Of a DNA stretch of 64,000 nucleotides, positions 19,297 through 27,575 are shown one piece after another. The position numbers and the translations under genes were made by a program. The stretch's first letter is position 1; every line of letters starts with the position of its first letter. The notes under the pieces are model-generated. The model did not search any database. It saw only the letters and a program-made list of their open reading frames with translations, and was not told the origin of the DNA. Origin of the DNA: Pseudaminobacter soli (ex Li et al. 2025) (GTDB lineage Bacteria > Pseudomonadota > Alphaproteobacteria > Rhizobiales > Rhizobiaceae); NCBI RefSeq assembly GCF_003012705.1, contig NZ_PXYL01000011.1:62001-126000 (forward strand), given 5' to 3'.

Positions 19297-20250
19297 ATGC
19301 GCAACCTGACCCTCAGACAATTCCGCGCCGTCCAGGCCATCATTGCACACGGCAAAATCGTCAATGCTGCCAAGGTGTTGGGGCTCTCGGCTCCAGCGGT
19401 GACGATCCAACTCCGGCAGGTGGAGGAGGAGCTTGGCATCGAGCTGTTCGACCGCACGGTCGATGGCATGCGTCCGACTGCCGCAGGTTTGGCATTCGTC
19501 GACACTGCTCAGGCGATCGAGGAGCGGCTGCGGCTGCTGGAGGACCAGATCGACGCCATCAAGGGAGTGCGTGCCGGCAGCCTGACACTGGGAGTGGTCT
19601 CGACCGCGAAATATTTCGCGCCGCAACTGATGGCCGCCTTCATGAAGGAGCATCCCGATATCGAGATGCGGCTGAAAATCGGCAACCGCGCCGAGACCAT
19701 CGCCAATCTGAAGAACCACGATGTCGATATCGCCGTTATGGGGCGACCGGCGCGCGACGTGCCGGTGCGGGCCTCGGCCTTCGGCGATCACCCGCTGGTG
19801 ATCATTGCCTCGCCCGATCACCCGCTGGCCAAGAAGCGCGACATCTCCAAGGAGCGCATCGCGCGCGAGAATTTTCTGATCCGCGAGCCCGGCTCGGGCA
19901 CGCGCATTTCACTTGAGATCTTCCTGAGCGAAATTCCGGGCCGGCTGGACGATCTCGGCCTGGAGATGGATTCCAACGAGACGATCAAGCAGGCGGTGAT
20001 GGCCGGGCTCGGCATCGCCTTCATCTCCGCCCACACCATCGCCTTCGAGGTCGAGGCGCGCCGCCTGGTGATCCTCGATGTGGCAGGCATGCCGATCCGC
20101 CGGCAGTGGTTCGCTGTGATGCGCGCCGACCGGGCGATCTCGCCGGCCATGGCGACGTTCCACGATTTCCTGATGCGCAAGGGCGCGATGTATCTGCCTT
20201 TGTTCGGCAGGCTCTACCCGGCGGCTCCGGAACGGGTGACTGGGGCCTGA
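19297..20250 (+). CDS. cbbR: LysR-type regulator CbbR
   Basis: This is the activator of the divergent cbb operon, 317 aa. An N-terminal winged helix-turn-helix (residues 1-60, RQFRAVQAII to ALGLSAPAVTIQLRQ-like segment) is followed by the LysR effector domain (about 90-300). It matches CbbR in position, divergent orientation and overall sequence style. CbbR proteins respond to Calvin cycle intermediates or NADPH. Its start lies 17 bp from the end of the operator repeats, so autoregulation is likely. Confidence 0.93.
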   Translation: MRNLTLRQFRAVQAIIAHGKIVNAAKVLGLSAPAVTIQLRQVEEELGIELFDRTVDGMRPTAAGLAFVDTAQAIEERLRLLEDQIDAIKGVRAGSLTLGVVSTAKYFAPQLMAAFMKEHPDIEMRLKIGNRAETIANLKNHDVDIAVMGRPARDVPVRASAFGDHPLVIIASPDHPLAKKRDISKERIARENFLIREPGSGTRISLEIFLSEIPGRLDDLGLEMDSNETIKQAVMAGLGIAFISAHTIAFEVEARRLVILDVAGMPIRRQWFAVMRADRAISPAMATFHDFLMRKGAMYLPLFGRLYPAAPERVTGA

Positions 20251-20254
20251 GTGG

Positions 20255-20890
20255 CTATTTCTTCTTCTCCGCCAGCGTGTCCCCGATCGTCTTGGAGAGT
20301 TGGTAGAGGCGCTGTTCGATCAGCGTCGGCACTTCGCACACATAGGTAAGGGATTTCACACGTTCCTCGAAGATGCGCGTGCCCATGGCAAGGTGGTCGG
20401 TGCGCTCGATTATCTCCTTCGGGTCTCCCTTGTTGTCCTCCAGCGTATCCAGATCGGAAGATTCCTTACGCAAATCCGCGGCCATTTCGATCTGCCTGTG
20501 GGCATAGCGGGCGATGCCCTCCATCACATGCGAGCGCTCGGCATCCATGTGCTCGAAAAGGCCCTGTTCCAGCATGGTCATCTTCGGCAGCAATTGGTCC
20601 GGCGGCAGCGCGCCGGCGAAATCCTTGATCTGCTGTTGTGCATCGGCCAGCGGCAGGCGACGCGCGGCGAGGTCATCGACGCGCCGGGCAATGTCGGGGT
20701 CGTCCGCCCATTTCTTCGCGGCCTCGGGCAGCTCCGGCCCATTCCAGACCTGGGCGAGCGAGAGTTCGGGCACCTTGCGCTGCATGCAGGGCCAGTCCGG
20801 ATCGACCTTGCCGGCTGCGAAGGTCGGATGCGCTGTCGCGAGCGCCAGAAGGACCCCGGCAAGATGGCAGATCGGCCGCGTTGGTTTCAT
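20255..20890 (-). CDS. Periplasmic protein of PQQ-linked ABC operon, unknown function
   Basis: This is an exported protein of 211 aa. A signal peptide covers residues 1-26 (ending FAA). The mature chain is mostly charged helix with coiled-coil character and has few Cys (WPCMQRK near residue 35 and YVCEVP near 185). I recognise no catalytic motif. The start ATG 20890 overlaps the permease stop (TAATG), so it is the last, translationally coupled gene of the six-gene operon. It ends 5 bp from the convergent cbbR stop. Confidence 0.8.
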   Translation of the reverse strand: MKPTRPICHLAGVLLALATAHPTFAAGKVDPDWPCMQRKVPELSLAQVWNGPELPEAAKKWADDPDIARRVDDLAARRLPLADAQQQIKDFAGALPPDQLLPKMTMLEQGLFEHMDAERSHVMEGIARYAHRQIEMAADLRKESSDLDTLEDNKGDPKEIIERTDHLAMGTRIFEERVKSLTYVCEVPTLIEQRLYQLSKTIGDTLAEKKK

Positions 20891-21765
20891 TAGGCGTTTC
20901 CTCCCGTATCCTGTTTGCGGTTCATCAGGCCGCGCGAAGGGTCGTAGGCGATGATGGCGCCCGCCAGGAACAGCAGGGTGCAGCCGACGACGACGGCAAG
21001 CGACAGCCAGTCGACCTGTTCGTAGAGCGCGAAGCGGATCAGCTCGACCGCATAGGTGAACGGGTTGAACTGGCAGATCTTGTAGAGGATCGGGCTCGAC
21101 TGTTGCACGCGCCACAGCGGGTAGAGCGCCGGCGAGGCGAAATACATCGGGAAGATCACGAAGTTCATCACGCCGGAAAAGTTCTCGAGCTGCTTGATCA
21201 CCGACGACAGGAACATGCCGAGTGCGCAGAGCATCAGACCCGCGAGGAACAGCGCCGGCAGTACGAACAGGTAGCCGAGCGGGGGCATCTTGATGCCGAA
21301 GAAGTAGGCCACGAACAGGAACACATAGACTTGCGCGATCGACACGGTGACGCCGGCGATGAGCTTGGAGACGAGCAGATACCAGCGCGGGAAGGGGCTG
21401 ACGAGCAGTGTGCGCATATTGCCCATCTCGCGGTCGTAGACCATCGACAGCGAGGACTGCATGCCGGAAAAGAGCAGGATCATGCCGCAAAGGCCCGGGG
21501 TGATGTAGACCTCGTAGAGCACATAGGTCTTGTAGGGCGGGATGATCGACACGCCGAGCACTTGGCGGAAGCCGGCGGCGAAGATCAGCAGCCACACCAG
21601 CGGCCGGACCAGCGAGGAAATAAAACGCTCGCGCTGGTTCACGAAGCGCAGGCCCTCGCGAACCATGACGCCCTTGAGGCAGGTGAGGTACTGCCGCAGG
21701 CCGAAGGCCGGTGCGTTCACCGCAACGACATCGCTTTGCGCCTTTTGCGAGGGCAGGGTGCTCAT
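20890..21765 (-). CDS. ABC-2 type permease, PQQ-dependent alcohol dehydrogenase system
   Basis: This is an inner-membrane permease of 291 aa with about six hydrophobic segments and the ABC-2 (export-type) pattern, including YDREMGNMRTLLVSPFPRW between segments. It matches the PedC-like permease family found beside PQQ-dependent alcohol dehydrogenases. The start is ATG 21765, overlapping the ATPase stop by 4 bp; a longer in-frame stretch would run backwards into the ATPase gene. It pairs with the ATPase to form an exporter or flippase of unknown substrate. Confidence 0.9.
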   Translation of the reverse strand: MSTLPSQKAQSDVVAVNAPAFGLRQYLTCLKGVMVREGLRFVNQRERFISSLVRPLVWLLIFAAGFRQVLGVSIIPPYKTYVLYEVYITPGLCGMILLFSGMQSSLSMVYDREMGNMRTLLVSPFPRWYLLVSKLIAGVTVSIAQVYVFLFVAYFFGIKMPPLGYLFVLPALFLAGLMLCALGMFLSSVIKQLENFSGVMNFVIFPMYFASPALYPLWRVQQSSPILYKICQFNPFTYAVELIRFALYEQVDWLSLAVVVGCTLLFLAGAIIAYDPSRGLMNRKQDTGGNA

Positions 21766-22547
21766 GGCTCGATGTCCGTGATCTGCCGGCTGTCGAGGCC
21801 GCTGAGGCGCGAGAAGGCATCGCGGAGCGTCTTCGTTCCGGTCGATTTCACCACATCCGTGACCTTGCCAGCGGCAACGAGGCGTCCCTCGCGCAGCACC
21901 ACGACCTGGTCGCCGTCCTCCACTTCGTCGATGAGGTGGGTGGCCCACAGCACCCCGATGCCTTCGGTCGCCACCAGTTTGCGAATGGTGGCGAGGATGC
22001 CGGCGCGCGACTGGATGTCGAGGCCGACCGTCGCTTCGTCGAGGAGCAGCAGCGGCGGCTCATGCAGAAGCGCGCGGGCGATCTCGATGCGCCGCATCTG
22101 GCCGCCGGAAAGGCTGCGCGCCTTGTCGTGCAGGCGGTCGCCCATGTCCATCTGCTTGAGCAGCGTGTCGATGCGCTGGCGCGCCTGCCGGGCGCCTATG
22201 CCATGCAGCGAGGCGTGGTAGGACAGGTTCTGATAGACGCTGAGGTCGAGGTCGAGCGTACGCGCCTGAAAGACGATGCCAAGGCGCCTCAAGGCTTCGC
22301 CGGAAGCGCGCGCCACGTCGTTGCCGAAAATGCGGATCGTGCCGTTGCGGGTGCTGTAGAGACGGCTGATCAGCGAGAAGAGCGTCGTCTTGCCGGCCCC
22401 GTTCAGGCCGAGAAGCACCGTGAAGCTGGCCGGCGCGATTGCGAAGGACACGTCCGAAAGCGCGCGCTTCGAGCCGTAGGAATAGCTGACCGCGGCGACC
22501 TCGAGGGCCGCCACGCCGCCATTGCCGTCGGTCTTCACATGCTGCAA
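21762..22547 (-). CDS. ABC ATPase, PQQ-dependent alcohol dehydrogenase system
   Basis: This is a 261-aa ATPase with Walker A GLNGAGKTT, Q-loop VFQARTLD, an intact LSGGQMRR signature and Walker B LLLLDEATVGLD. It resembles the PedA-type ATPases linked to PQQ dehydrogenases. The start codon is TTG at 22547, chosen because AAGGAG lies 9 bases upstream; a GTG three codons later (22538) is the alternative. It is followed by the ABC-2 permease with a 4-bp overlap and preceded by a 57-bp gap. Confidence 0.9.
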   Translation of the reverse strand: MQHVKTDGNGGVAALEVAAVSYSYGSKRALSDVSFAIAPASFTVLLGLNGAGKTTLFSLISRLYSTRNGTIRIFGNDVARASGEALRRLGIVFQARTLDLDLSVYQNLSYHASLHGIGARQARQRIDTLLKQMDMGDRLHDKARSLSGGQMRRIEIARALLHEPPLLLLDEATVGLDIQSRAGILATIRKLVATEGIGVLWATHLIDEVEDGDQVVVLREGRLVAAGKVTDVVKSTGTKTLRDAFSRLSGLDSRQITDIEP

Positions 22548-22604
22548 GTCGGATCGCTCCTTCTGTGTCGAGCTTAGAGCCTGCGCCGGCCGGTCTCCAT
22601 TGGC

Positions 22605-23063
22605 CTATTTGACGGTAATGGTGCCCTTCATGCCCTTTTCGGCAAGGTCCGGCACAGACCAGGTGTAGGTGCCCGGCCGTATCGTGTTGAACTGCACCAG
22701 GATGGTGCCGGGGGAGTCGAATTCCAGCCAGGCGGGCGCGCCGTTCATGTGCACCTCGAGATCGTTGATGACGATCTGGTTGACCCAGGTGTCGCGGAAC
22801 AGGTCGGTGTGGAACTTGTATTCGAAAGCAGCACCCGACGTGATCTTCCAGCGGTAGCCCTGTCCCGCCTGCAGCGTGAAATCCTTCTGGTTCACGTCAT
22901 AGGTACCGTCCTTGGTTCCCAGGATCAGTTCCGGTACGTTCTGGCTGGAGCGTGTGAGCTTGGGCTGATCGTCGTCGTCATCCGCATCCTGGGCGAAGCT
23001 GTGCAAAGGCAGCAATGTAGCGCCCATCAGGACTGCGAAGGCGATTGCCCGATATTTCCTCAT
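22605..23063 (-). CDS. Exported cupredoxin-like protein without copper ligands
   Basis: This is a periplasmic protein of 152 aa. The start ATG 23063 follows AAGGAGGAG. A signal peptide covers residues 1-24. An acidic run of Asp follows the cleavage site, and the rest is beta-rich, ending in a typical cupredoxin-like strand pattern (PGTYTWSVPD, GMKGTITVK). The mature protein has no Cys, so a type 1 copper site cannot form. It lies between the YVTN protein (31-bp gap) and the ABC ATPase in the PQQ-linked operon. It may bind another ligand or act as a structural partner. Confidence 0.82.
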   Translation of the reverse strand: MRKYRAIAFAVLMGATLLPLHSFAQDADDDDDQPKLTRSSQNVPELILGTKDGTYDVNQKDFTLQAGQGYRWKITSGAAFEYKFHTDLFRDTWVNQIVINDLEVHMNGAPAWLEFDSPGTILVQFNTIRPGTYTWSVPDLAEKGMKGTITVK

Positions 23064-23094
23064 GTCTTCTCCTCCTTGGTTGCCTGCAAAATGA

Positions 23095-24069
23095 CTATTT
23101 CGGCGATACCACCACGCCCCAGGGCAGGGCGCCCACGGTGACCGACTCGATCGGCTCGTCGGTGGCCACGTCGATGAAAGTGACGTCGTTGGAAATGCCG
23201 TTGGTGCTGATGATCGTCTTCTGGTCGGGCGTGAAGGCAAGGTGCCAGACGCGCTGGCCGACCAGTATGTACTTCTCCACCTGATAGGTCTGGGTGTTGA
23301 TCACGGCCACACGGTTGGCGGGGCCGAGTGCCACATAGGCCTTCTTGCCGTCTGCGGTGATGTTCACGCCCACGGGCTGGATCGCTTCCGAGCGCAGCCC
23401 CGGTACGTCGAAGGTGATCTTGTGCGTCACCTGCCGCGTGGCGTTGTCGATGACCGAGACCGTGCCGCCGACCTCCGCACTGACCCAGACTTCCGAGCCG
23501 TCCGGCTTGAACTCGGCGTAGCGCGGCCGGGTATCGACCAGCACATTGTCGGTAATCTGGTGGGTCGAGGTGTCGATGAAGTGGGCCATGCTCGTCGTTT
23601 CCGACGTGTTGACCAACGTCTTGCCGTCAGGGCTGATACCCATGCCTTCCGGCTCGACGCCGACGGGAATCTCGCTCACCACCTTCTTCGTGGCGAGATC
23701 GATGACGGTGACGAGGTTGTCGTTCTCGTTGGCGACATAGAGAACCTTGCCATCGGGCGCGAGCACGAAAAGTTCCGGATCAGGCCCGGAGGGCAGGGTG
23801 CCGACCACCTGCATGTCGGCCGTATCGATCACCTGGATCGTGTCGTCGTCGCTGGCGCAGAGATAGATGAACTTGCCGTCGGGCGAGATGGTGATACCGC
23901 GCGGGCGTTGCCCGACATCCACCGTCTTGACCACCTTCATCGTCGTCGAGTCGAGGACGGTGATGCTGTTTCCCTTCTCGTTGGACACATAGACCATGTA
24001 GGCCGATGCCGGCGTGGCCATGAACCCGACAGCAAGGCTCGCGACCAAAAGTGCCAGTTGTCTGCGCAT
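23095..24069 (-). CDS. YVTN-type beta-propeller protein, PQQ-linked ABC operon
   Basis: This is a periplasmic seven-bladed propeller of 324 aa. The start ATG 24069 follows CGGGAGGAG. The signal peptide ends near ASA (residue 23). Repeats with SPDGKFIYL, APDGKVLYVANE, SPDGKTLVN and KPDGSEVWVS mark the blades. It matches the family of propellers found only with the ABC system of PQQ-dependent alcohol dehydrogenases. It may be a scaffold or ligand-binding partner for the binding protein encoded 34 bp upstream. It is not itself a PQQ enzyme, since it lacks the Trp-docking and active-site residues. Confidence 0.9.
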   Translation of the reverse strand: MRRQLALLVASLAVGFMATPASAYMVYVSNEKGNSITVLDSTTMKVVKTVDVGQRPRGITISPDGKFIYLCASDDDTIQVIDTADMQVVGTLPSGPDPELFVLAPDGKVLYVANENDNLVTVIDLATKKVVSEIPVGVEPEGMGISPDGKTLVNTSETTSMAHFIDTSTHQITDNVLVDTRPRYAEFKPDGSEVWVSAEVGGTVSVIDNATRQVTHKITFDVPGLRSEAIQPVGVNITADGKKAYVALGPANRVAVINTQTYQVEKYILVGQRVWHLAFTPDQKTIISTNGISNDVTFIDVATDEPIESVTVGALPWGVVVSPK

Positions 24070-24103
24070 CCGGTACTCCTCCCGGTTGGTATTCGTTCCG
24101 CTG

Positions 24104-25351
24104 CTATTTCTTAAAGACGCACTTGGTTTCGGGCTGGTCGACGCCGAGCGTGTCGAGCTCGGAAACCTGGTGCAGAAAACCTTCCTGCGGCGATGTCGAG
24201 ACGACCGACTTGGCATCGCCCAGGAAGATCGGCTGGCGTAACTGCAGGTTCCATGGGCGGAAGGTGAGCTTCTGGCCTTTGAAGGCGGCGATCGAGAATT
24301 TGTCGCTGTGGAGATAGTCGTCGATCCTGGCCGGATCGCCGCTGTTGCTGCGCGTGGCGGCCTCGCCGATCGATCGCACGGCGGTCCAGGCATTCATGTC
24401 CTTGGACAGCATGTGCCGGCCAGCACTTTTGTCGAAGCGGCTTTGCAACTGCGAGCCGCCCCATTGCTCGCTGGCGGGATGCCAGGAGGAGGCCATCAGA
24501 CCGGCGGAGCCGGCCACCACGCGCGGCAGCCAGGTGCGATAGGGCACATAGGTGCCGAACACCTCGCTTTCGTCGGCGACCAGGAGCACGTCGTGGTCGG
24601 GCAGGTCCTGCGTGAAGACGGGCATCTGCTGCTGGATCTGGATAACGCCGGTGTCTGTCCGCCGGGAGGTGCCGGTGTCCTTGAATTCCTTCTCGGCCAG
24701 TATCTGGCCGCCGAACCGTGTTGCCGCACGCCGCAGGGCGTCGGCAAACAAATGGTCGTCGTCATGCGAACCGTAAACCAGCACCCAGCGTGGCCATTGC
24801 TTCCAGATCAGGTACTGCGCCAGAGCATCGGCCAGCATGCTGCGCGTAGGCGCGATGTGGAAGACATTCGGCCGACATTCCTCCTCGCGGAGGATGTCGT
24901 CAGGGGCGCTGATGTTGAAAATCACGACGCCCTTGTCGCGTGCGAGGTCGGCGATCGACAGCAACTGCTTGGCCGAAAGGTCGGCGACTATGTACCGGTC
25001 GCCCTTGGCGACCAGATCGTTGAAGGCGGGTACGGCATCGGCGTCGGGCTTGATGTCGACGGTATCGAGGGTGAACTTCTGCTTGAGGAAGGCACCGGTG
25101 GTGTTGTTGTCGGCGATGCCCAGCTTGGCGCCGGCAATGCCTATGTCAGGCGGTGGAATATCGAGGACCGACAGGGCCAGTTGCGGCGCGTAGGCACGCA
25201 GATAGCCGATCTTGATGTCGGCCGCCTGCTGCTGGGGTTTTGCAGGCTGCGCCTGCGGAGAGGTTTCTTGAGCAAAGGCCGGCAAAACATTGACGGCCGT
25301 CAAAAAAAGAACGATGAGAATCCACGGAGAGTTCGGCACCACACTCTTCAT
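24104..25351 (-). CDS. ABC system substrate-binding protein, PQQ-linked (type I fold)
   Basis: This is an exported protein of 415 aa with a signal peptide (residues 1-28, ending FAQ) and a Gln/Pro-rich linker. The body resembles Leu/Ile/Val-type (type I) binding proteins: IKIGYLRAYAP start, then DNNTTGAFLKQKF, and a WPRWVLVYGSHDDD second-lobe strand. It belongs to the binding-protein family coupled to PQQ dehydrogenase ABC systems. It is the first gene of the operon, with a 14-bp dyad about 20 bp upstream. A binding protein with an export-type permease is an unusual combination. Confidence 0.9.
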   Translation of the reverse strand: MKSVVPNSPWILIVLFLTAVNVLPAFAQETSPQAQPAKPQQQAADIKIGYLRAYAPQLALSVLDIPPPDIGIAGAKLGIADNNTTGAFLKQKFTLDTVDIKPDADAVPAFNDLVAKGDRYIVADLSAKQLLSIADLARDKGVVIFNISAPDDILREEECRPNVFHIAPTRSMLADALAQYLIWKQWPRWVLVYGSHDDDHLFADALRRAATRFGGQILAEKEFKDTGTSRRTDTGVIQIQQQMPVFTQDLPDHDVLLVADESEVFGTYVPYRTWLPRVVAGSAGLMASSWHPASEQWGGSQLQSRFDKSAGRHMLSKDMNAWTAVRSIGEAATRSNSGDPARIDDYLHSDKFSIAAFKGQKLTFRPWNLQLRQPIFLGDAKSVVSTSPQEGFLHQVSELDTLGVDQPETKCVFKK

Positions 25352-25748
25352 AATGACTCACCCATCTTCTGCCGACCAAGGTCGGTAGGAAAGTATCGCC
25401 AAATTTCGGTGCCGCGATGAACTTAACCCAGACCTCCATATTGTCAAAGGCTTCCGGCCGGAATCTTATCCGCCGGGACGATTTTCATGTCGCTTTTCCT
25501 CATGTTTGGGGGCGGATCGAGCGGACCGTGCAAAGGCGGTTCCCGATAAATCGCGGCGGTGGCTTTGCTTTGCCCATTGCCGCCAGCTCTGCTGGTGCCG
25601 GAAACGTGGACAAGGGCGGGCCGCCGCTTCCGACGCGAATGATTGCGCGCGGGGAATGCGCTATATCGAGATAGGCAAAGCGGTGTAATTCAATGACCAT
25701 GACCGCCTTGCCGCAACATACCGGCCTCGTGCCTGAAGGACTGATGAA
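25352..25748. promoter_or_regulatory. Divergent promoter region with two palindromes
   Basis: This 397-bp gap separates the leftward PQQ-linked operon from the rightward cofactor-synthesis operon. It holds a dyad CCGACC-aa-GGTCGG at 25372-25385, 21 bp upstream of the binding-protein start, and a perfect palindrome TTCCGGCCGGAA at 25452-25463. Both fit operator sites better than terminators because the dyad spacer is only 2 bp. No gene was recognised in the gap. Confidence 0.5.
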
Positions 25749-26942
25749 ATGACGAAAATGCTGGCGAGCGTGAACGGTGGCGAGGAGGCGGAGATCGCGC
25801 TTTCCGGCGGCGCCGATATCATCGACCTCAAGGACCCGACTGCCGGCGCACTGGGCGCGGTGGCCACTGATGTCATCCGCCAGACAGTCAAGGTGGTGGC
25901 GGGACGCCAGCCGGTCAGCGCCGTCGCCGGCGATCTGCCGATGCAGCCCGATGTCATTTTGGCCAAGGCGCAAGAAATTGCGGCCACCGGTGTCGACTAT
26001 GTCAAGGTCGGCTTCTTCCCCTCGGACGATGCCGCCGCCTGCGCCGATGCGCTGGCGCCGCTTGCGGGCAAGACAAAACTGATCGGCGTTCTGTTCGCGG
26101 ATCTGGAGCCGGATCTCGGCCTGCTGCCGGTTCTGGCGCGTCGCGGTTTCCATGGCGCCATGCTCGATACGGCCAAGAAGGACGGCCGCCGCCTGCTCAA
26201 TCATATTCCGCCTGAGCACCTGCCGTCCTTTGTCGAGCGCTGCCGTTCGCATGGGCTGGCGGTTGGGCTCGCCGGTTCGCTGGAAGCGCCCGACATTCCG
26301 CGCCTTTTGCCGCTTGCGCCGGACTTCCTCGGTTTCCGCGGTGCGTTGTGCGATCAGTCGCGGCGCACCAACCGGATCGAACTGGAGGCGGTGCGGCAGA
26401 TCCGTGAGCTGATCCCCGCCGAGCAGCCTGTGGGCAGGGCTGCCAGCGTCGACTATCGGCTGCTGGCAGCGCGCGGTTATTCGCCGGGAGCGGCCGACCC
26501 GGCGCTCGGCACCGACAAGATATTCGTGCGCGATTTCGTGCTGCCGGTGCAGATCGGCGCCTACAGCTTCGAGCACGGGCATACGCAGAAGGTGCGCTTC
26601 GATGTGGTGGCCGATGTGCTGCGTGTGACCCATGCGCCGGAAGACATGCGCCATGTCTTCTCCTACGACATCATCATGGACGGCATCCGCACGATCATTG
26701 CGCGCGGCCATGTGCAGCTCAGCGAAGCACTGGCCGAGCAGGTGGCGGCACTCGTGCTGGAAGACCCGCGGGTGATGCAGGTGAAGGTGAGGGTGGAAAA
26801 GCTTGAACTCGGGCCCGGCGGCGTCGGCGTCGAGATCGAGCGCAAGCGCGCGAGCGAGCAGGCGCATGTCCTTCGCCCGCATGGCACGGCATCTGCGGAA
26901 ACTCTGTTTCCCGGGCGCGGCCAGAAAGGCTCGTCTTCATGA
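25749..26942 (+). CDS. MfnB-like furan synthase fused to dihydroneopterin aldolase
   Basis: This is a two-domain cytoplasmic enzyme of 397 aa. Residues 1-240 match MfnB, which makes the aminomethylfuran phosphate precursor of methanofuran from glyceraldehyde 3-phosphate; the two active-site Lys are seen as Lys28 (DLKDPTAGALGA) and Lys86 (DYVKVGFF). Residues 256-367 match dihydroneopterin aldolase (FolB), used for the pterin part of H4MPT: FVLPVQIGAYSFEHG and catalytic-type Lys351 in VRVEKLEL. The fusion joins the methanofuran and methanopterin routes. The start is ATG 25749. It overlaps the next gene by 4 bp. Confidence 0.88.
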   Translation: MTKMLASVNGGEEAEIALSGGADIIDLKDPTAGALGAVATDVIRQTVKVVAGRQPVSAVAGDLPMQPDVILAKAQEIAATGVDYVKVGFFPSDDAAACADALAPLAGKTKLIGVLFADLEPDLGLLPVLARRGFHGAMLDTAKKDGRRLLNHIPPEHLPSFVERCRSHGLAVGLAGSLEAPDIPRLLPLAPDFLGFRGALCDQSRRTNRIELEAVRQIRELIPAEQPVGRAASVDYRLLAARGYSPGAADPALGTDKIFVRDFVLPVQIGAYSFEHGHTQKVRFDVVADVLRVTHAPEDMRHVFSYDIIMDGIRTIIARGHVQLSEALAEQVAALVLEDPRVMQVKVRVEKLELGPGGVGVEIERKRASEQAHVLRPHGTASAETLFPGRGQKGSSS

Positions 26943-27574
26943 CGCCCATTGTCGTCAAGCTTGGCGGCAGCATGGCCTACCATGCCGAAATGCGTAAATG
27001 GGTTTCCGTTCTGGCGGCGTCGGGCCGGCCTCTGGTCATCGTGCCGGGTGGCGGGCCCTTTGCCAACCGGGTGCGCGAGGCGCAGCGCGAAATGGGCTTT
27101 TCCAATAAGGCGGCCCACTTCATGGCGATCCTGGCCATGGATCAGATGGGGTTGGCGGTCGTCGAGATGAACGAGCGCCTGACGCCGGTGCGTTCTCTCG
27201 AGGAGATCGAAAGCGCCCTGGAAGACAAGAAACTGCCGGTGTGGCTGCCATACCGGCAGTGCAGCACGGCGTCCGATATTCCGCAGTCGTGGGACATGAC
27301 GTCGGATTCGCTCGCCGCCTGGCTTGCCGGGCGCCTTGGCGCCGAGGCACTGCTTCTGATCAAGCAGACGGAAGCCTTCGAGGAAGTTGACGACATTGAA
27401 ACACTGGTCGTGGCAGAGATCATCGATCCTCTGCTGCCGGTCATGCTGGGGGAGGCAGCACTCTATCTCGCCGGTCCTGTCTGGCTGGAAGCGGCTGGCG
27501 AGTGCTTTGCCGCAGGCCAGGTGCCGGGCAAGAGATTTTCCGCGCGGGCGGCGTCGCAGAGGGGAGCGGCATAG
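26939..27574 (+). CDS. Amino acid kinase family protein, MfnE-like
   Basis: This is a 211-aa kinase of the aspartokinase/uridylate kinase superfamily: VVKLGGSMAY at the N-terminus, IVPGGGPFANRVR and LLIKQTEAFEEVDD. Archaeal relatives (MfnE) phosphorylate aminomethylfuran phosphate to the diphosphate in methanofuran biosynthesis. Its 4-bp overlap with the MfnB-containing gene fits that role. It may instead act on another C1-cofactor intermediate. No membrane segment or signal peptide was seen. Confidence 0.85.
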   Translation: MTPIVVKLGGSMAYHAEMRKWVSVLAASGRPLVIVPGGGPFANRVREAQREMGFSNKAAHFMAILAMDQMGLAVVEMNERLTPVRSLEEIESALEDKKLPVWLPYRQCSTASDIPQSWDMTSDSLAAWLAGRLGAEALLLIKQTEAFEEVDDIETLVVAEIIDPLLPVMLGEAALYLAGPVWLEAAGECFAAGQVPGKRFSARAASQRGAA

Positions 27575-27575
27575 A

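Noticed and set aside
22605-23063. Blue copper protein
   Set aside because: The fold looks cupredoxin-like but the mature protein has no Cys, so a type 1 copper centre cannot form.
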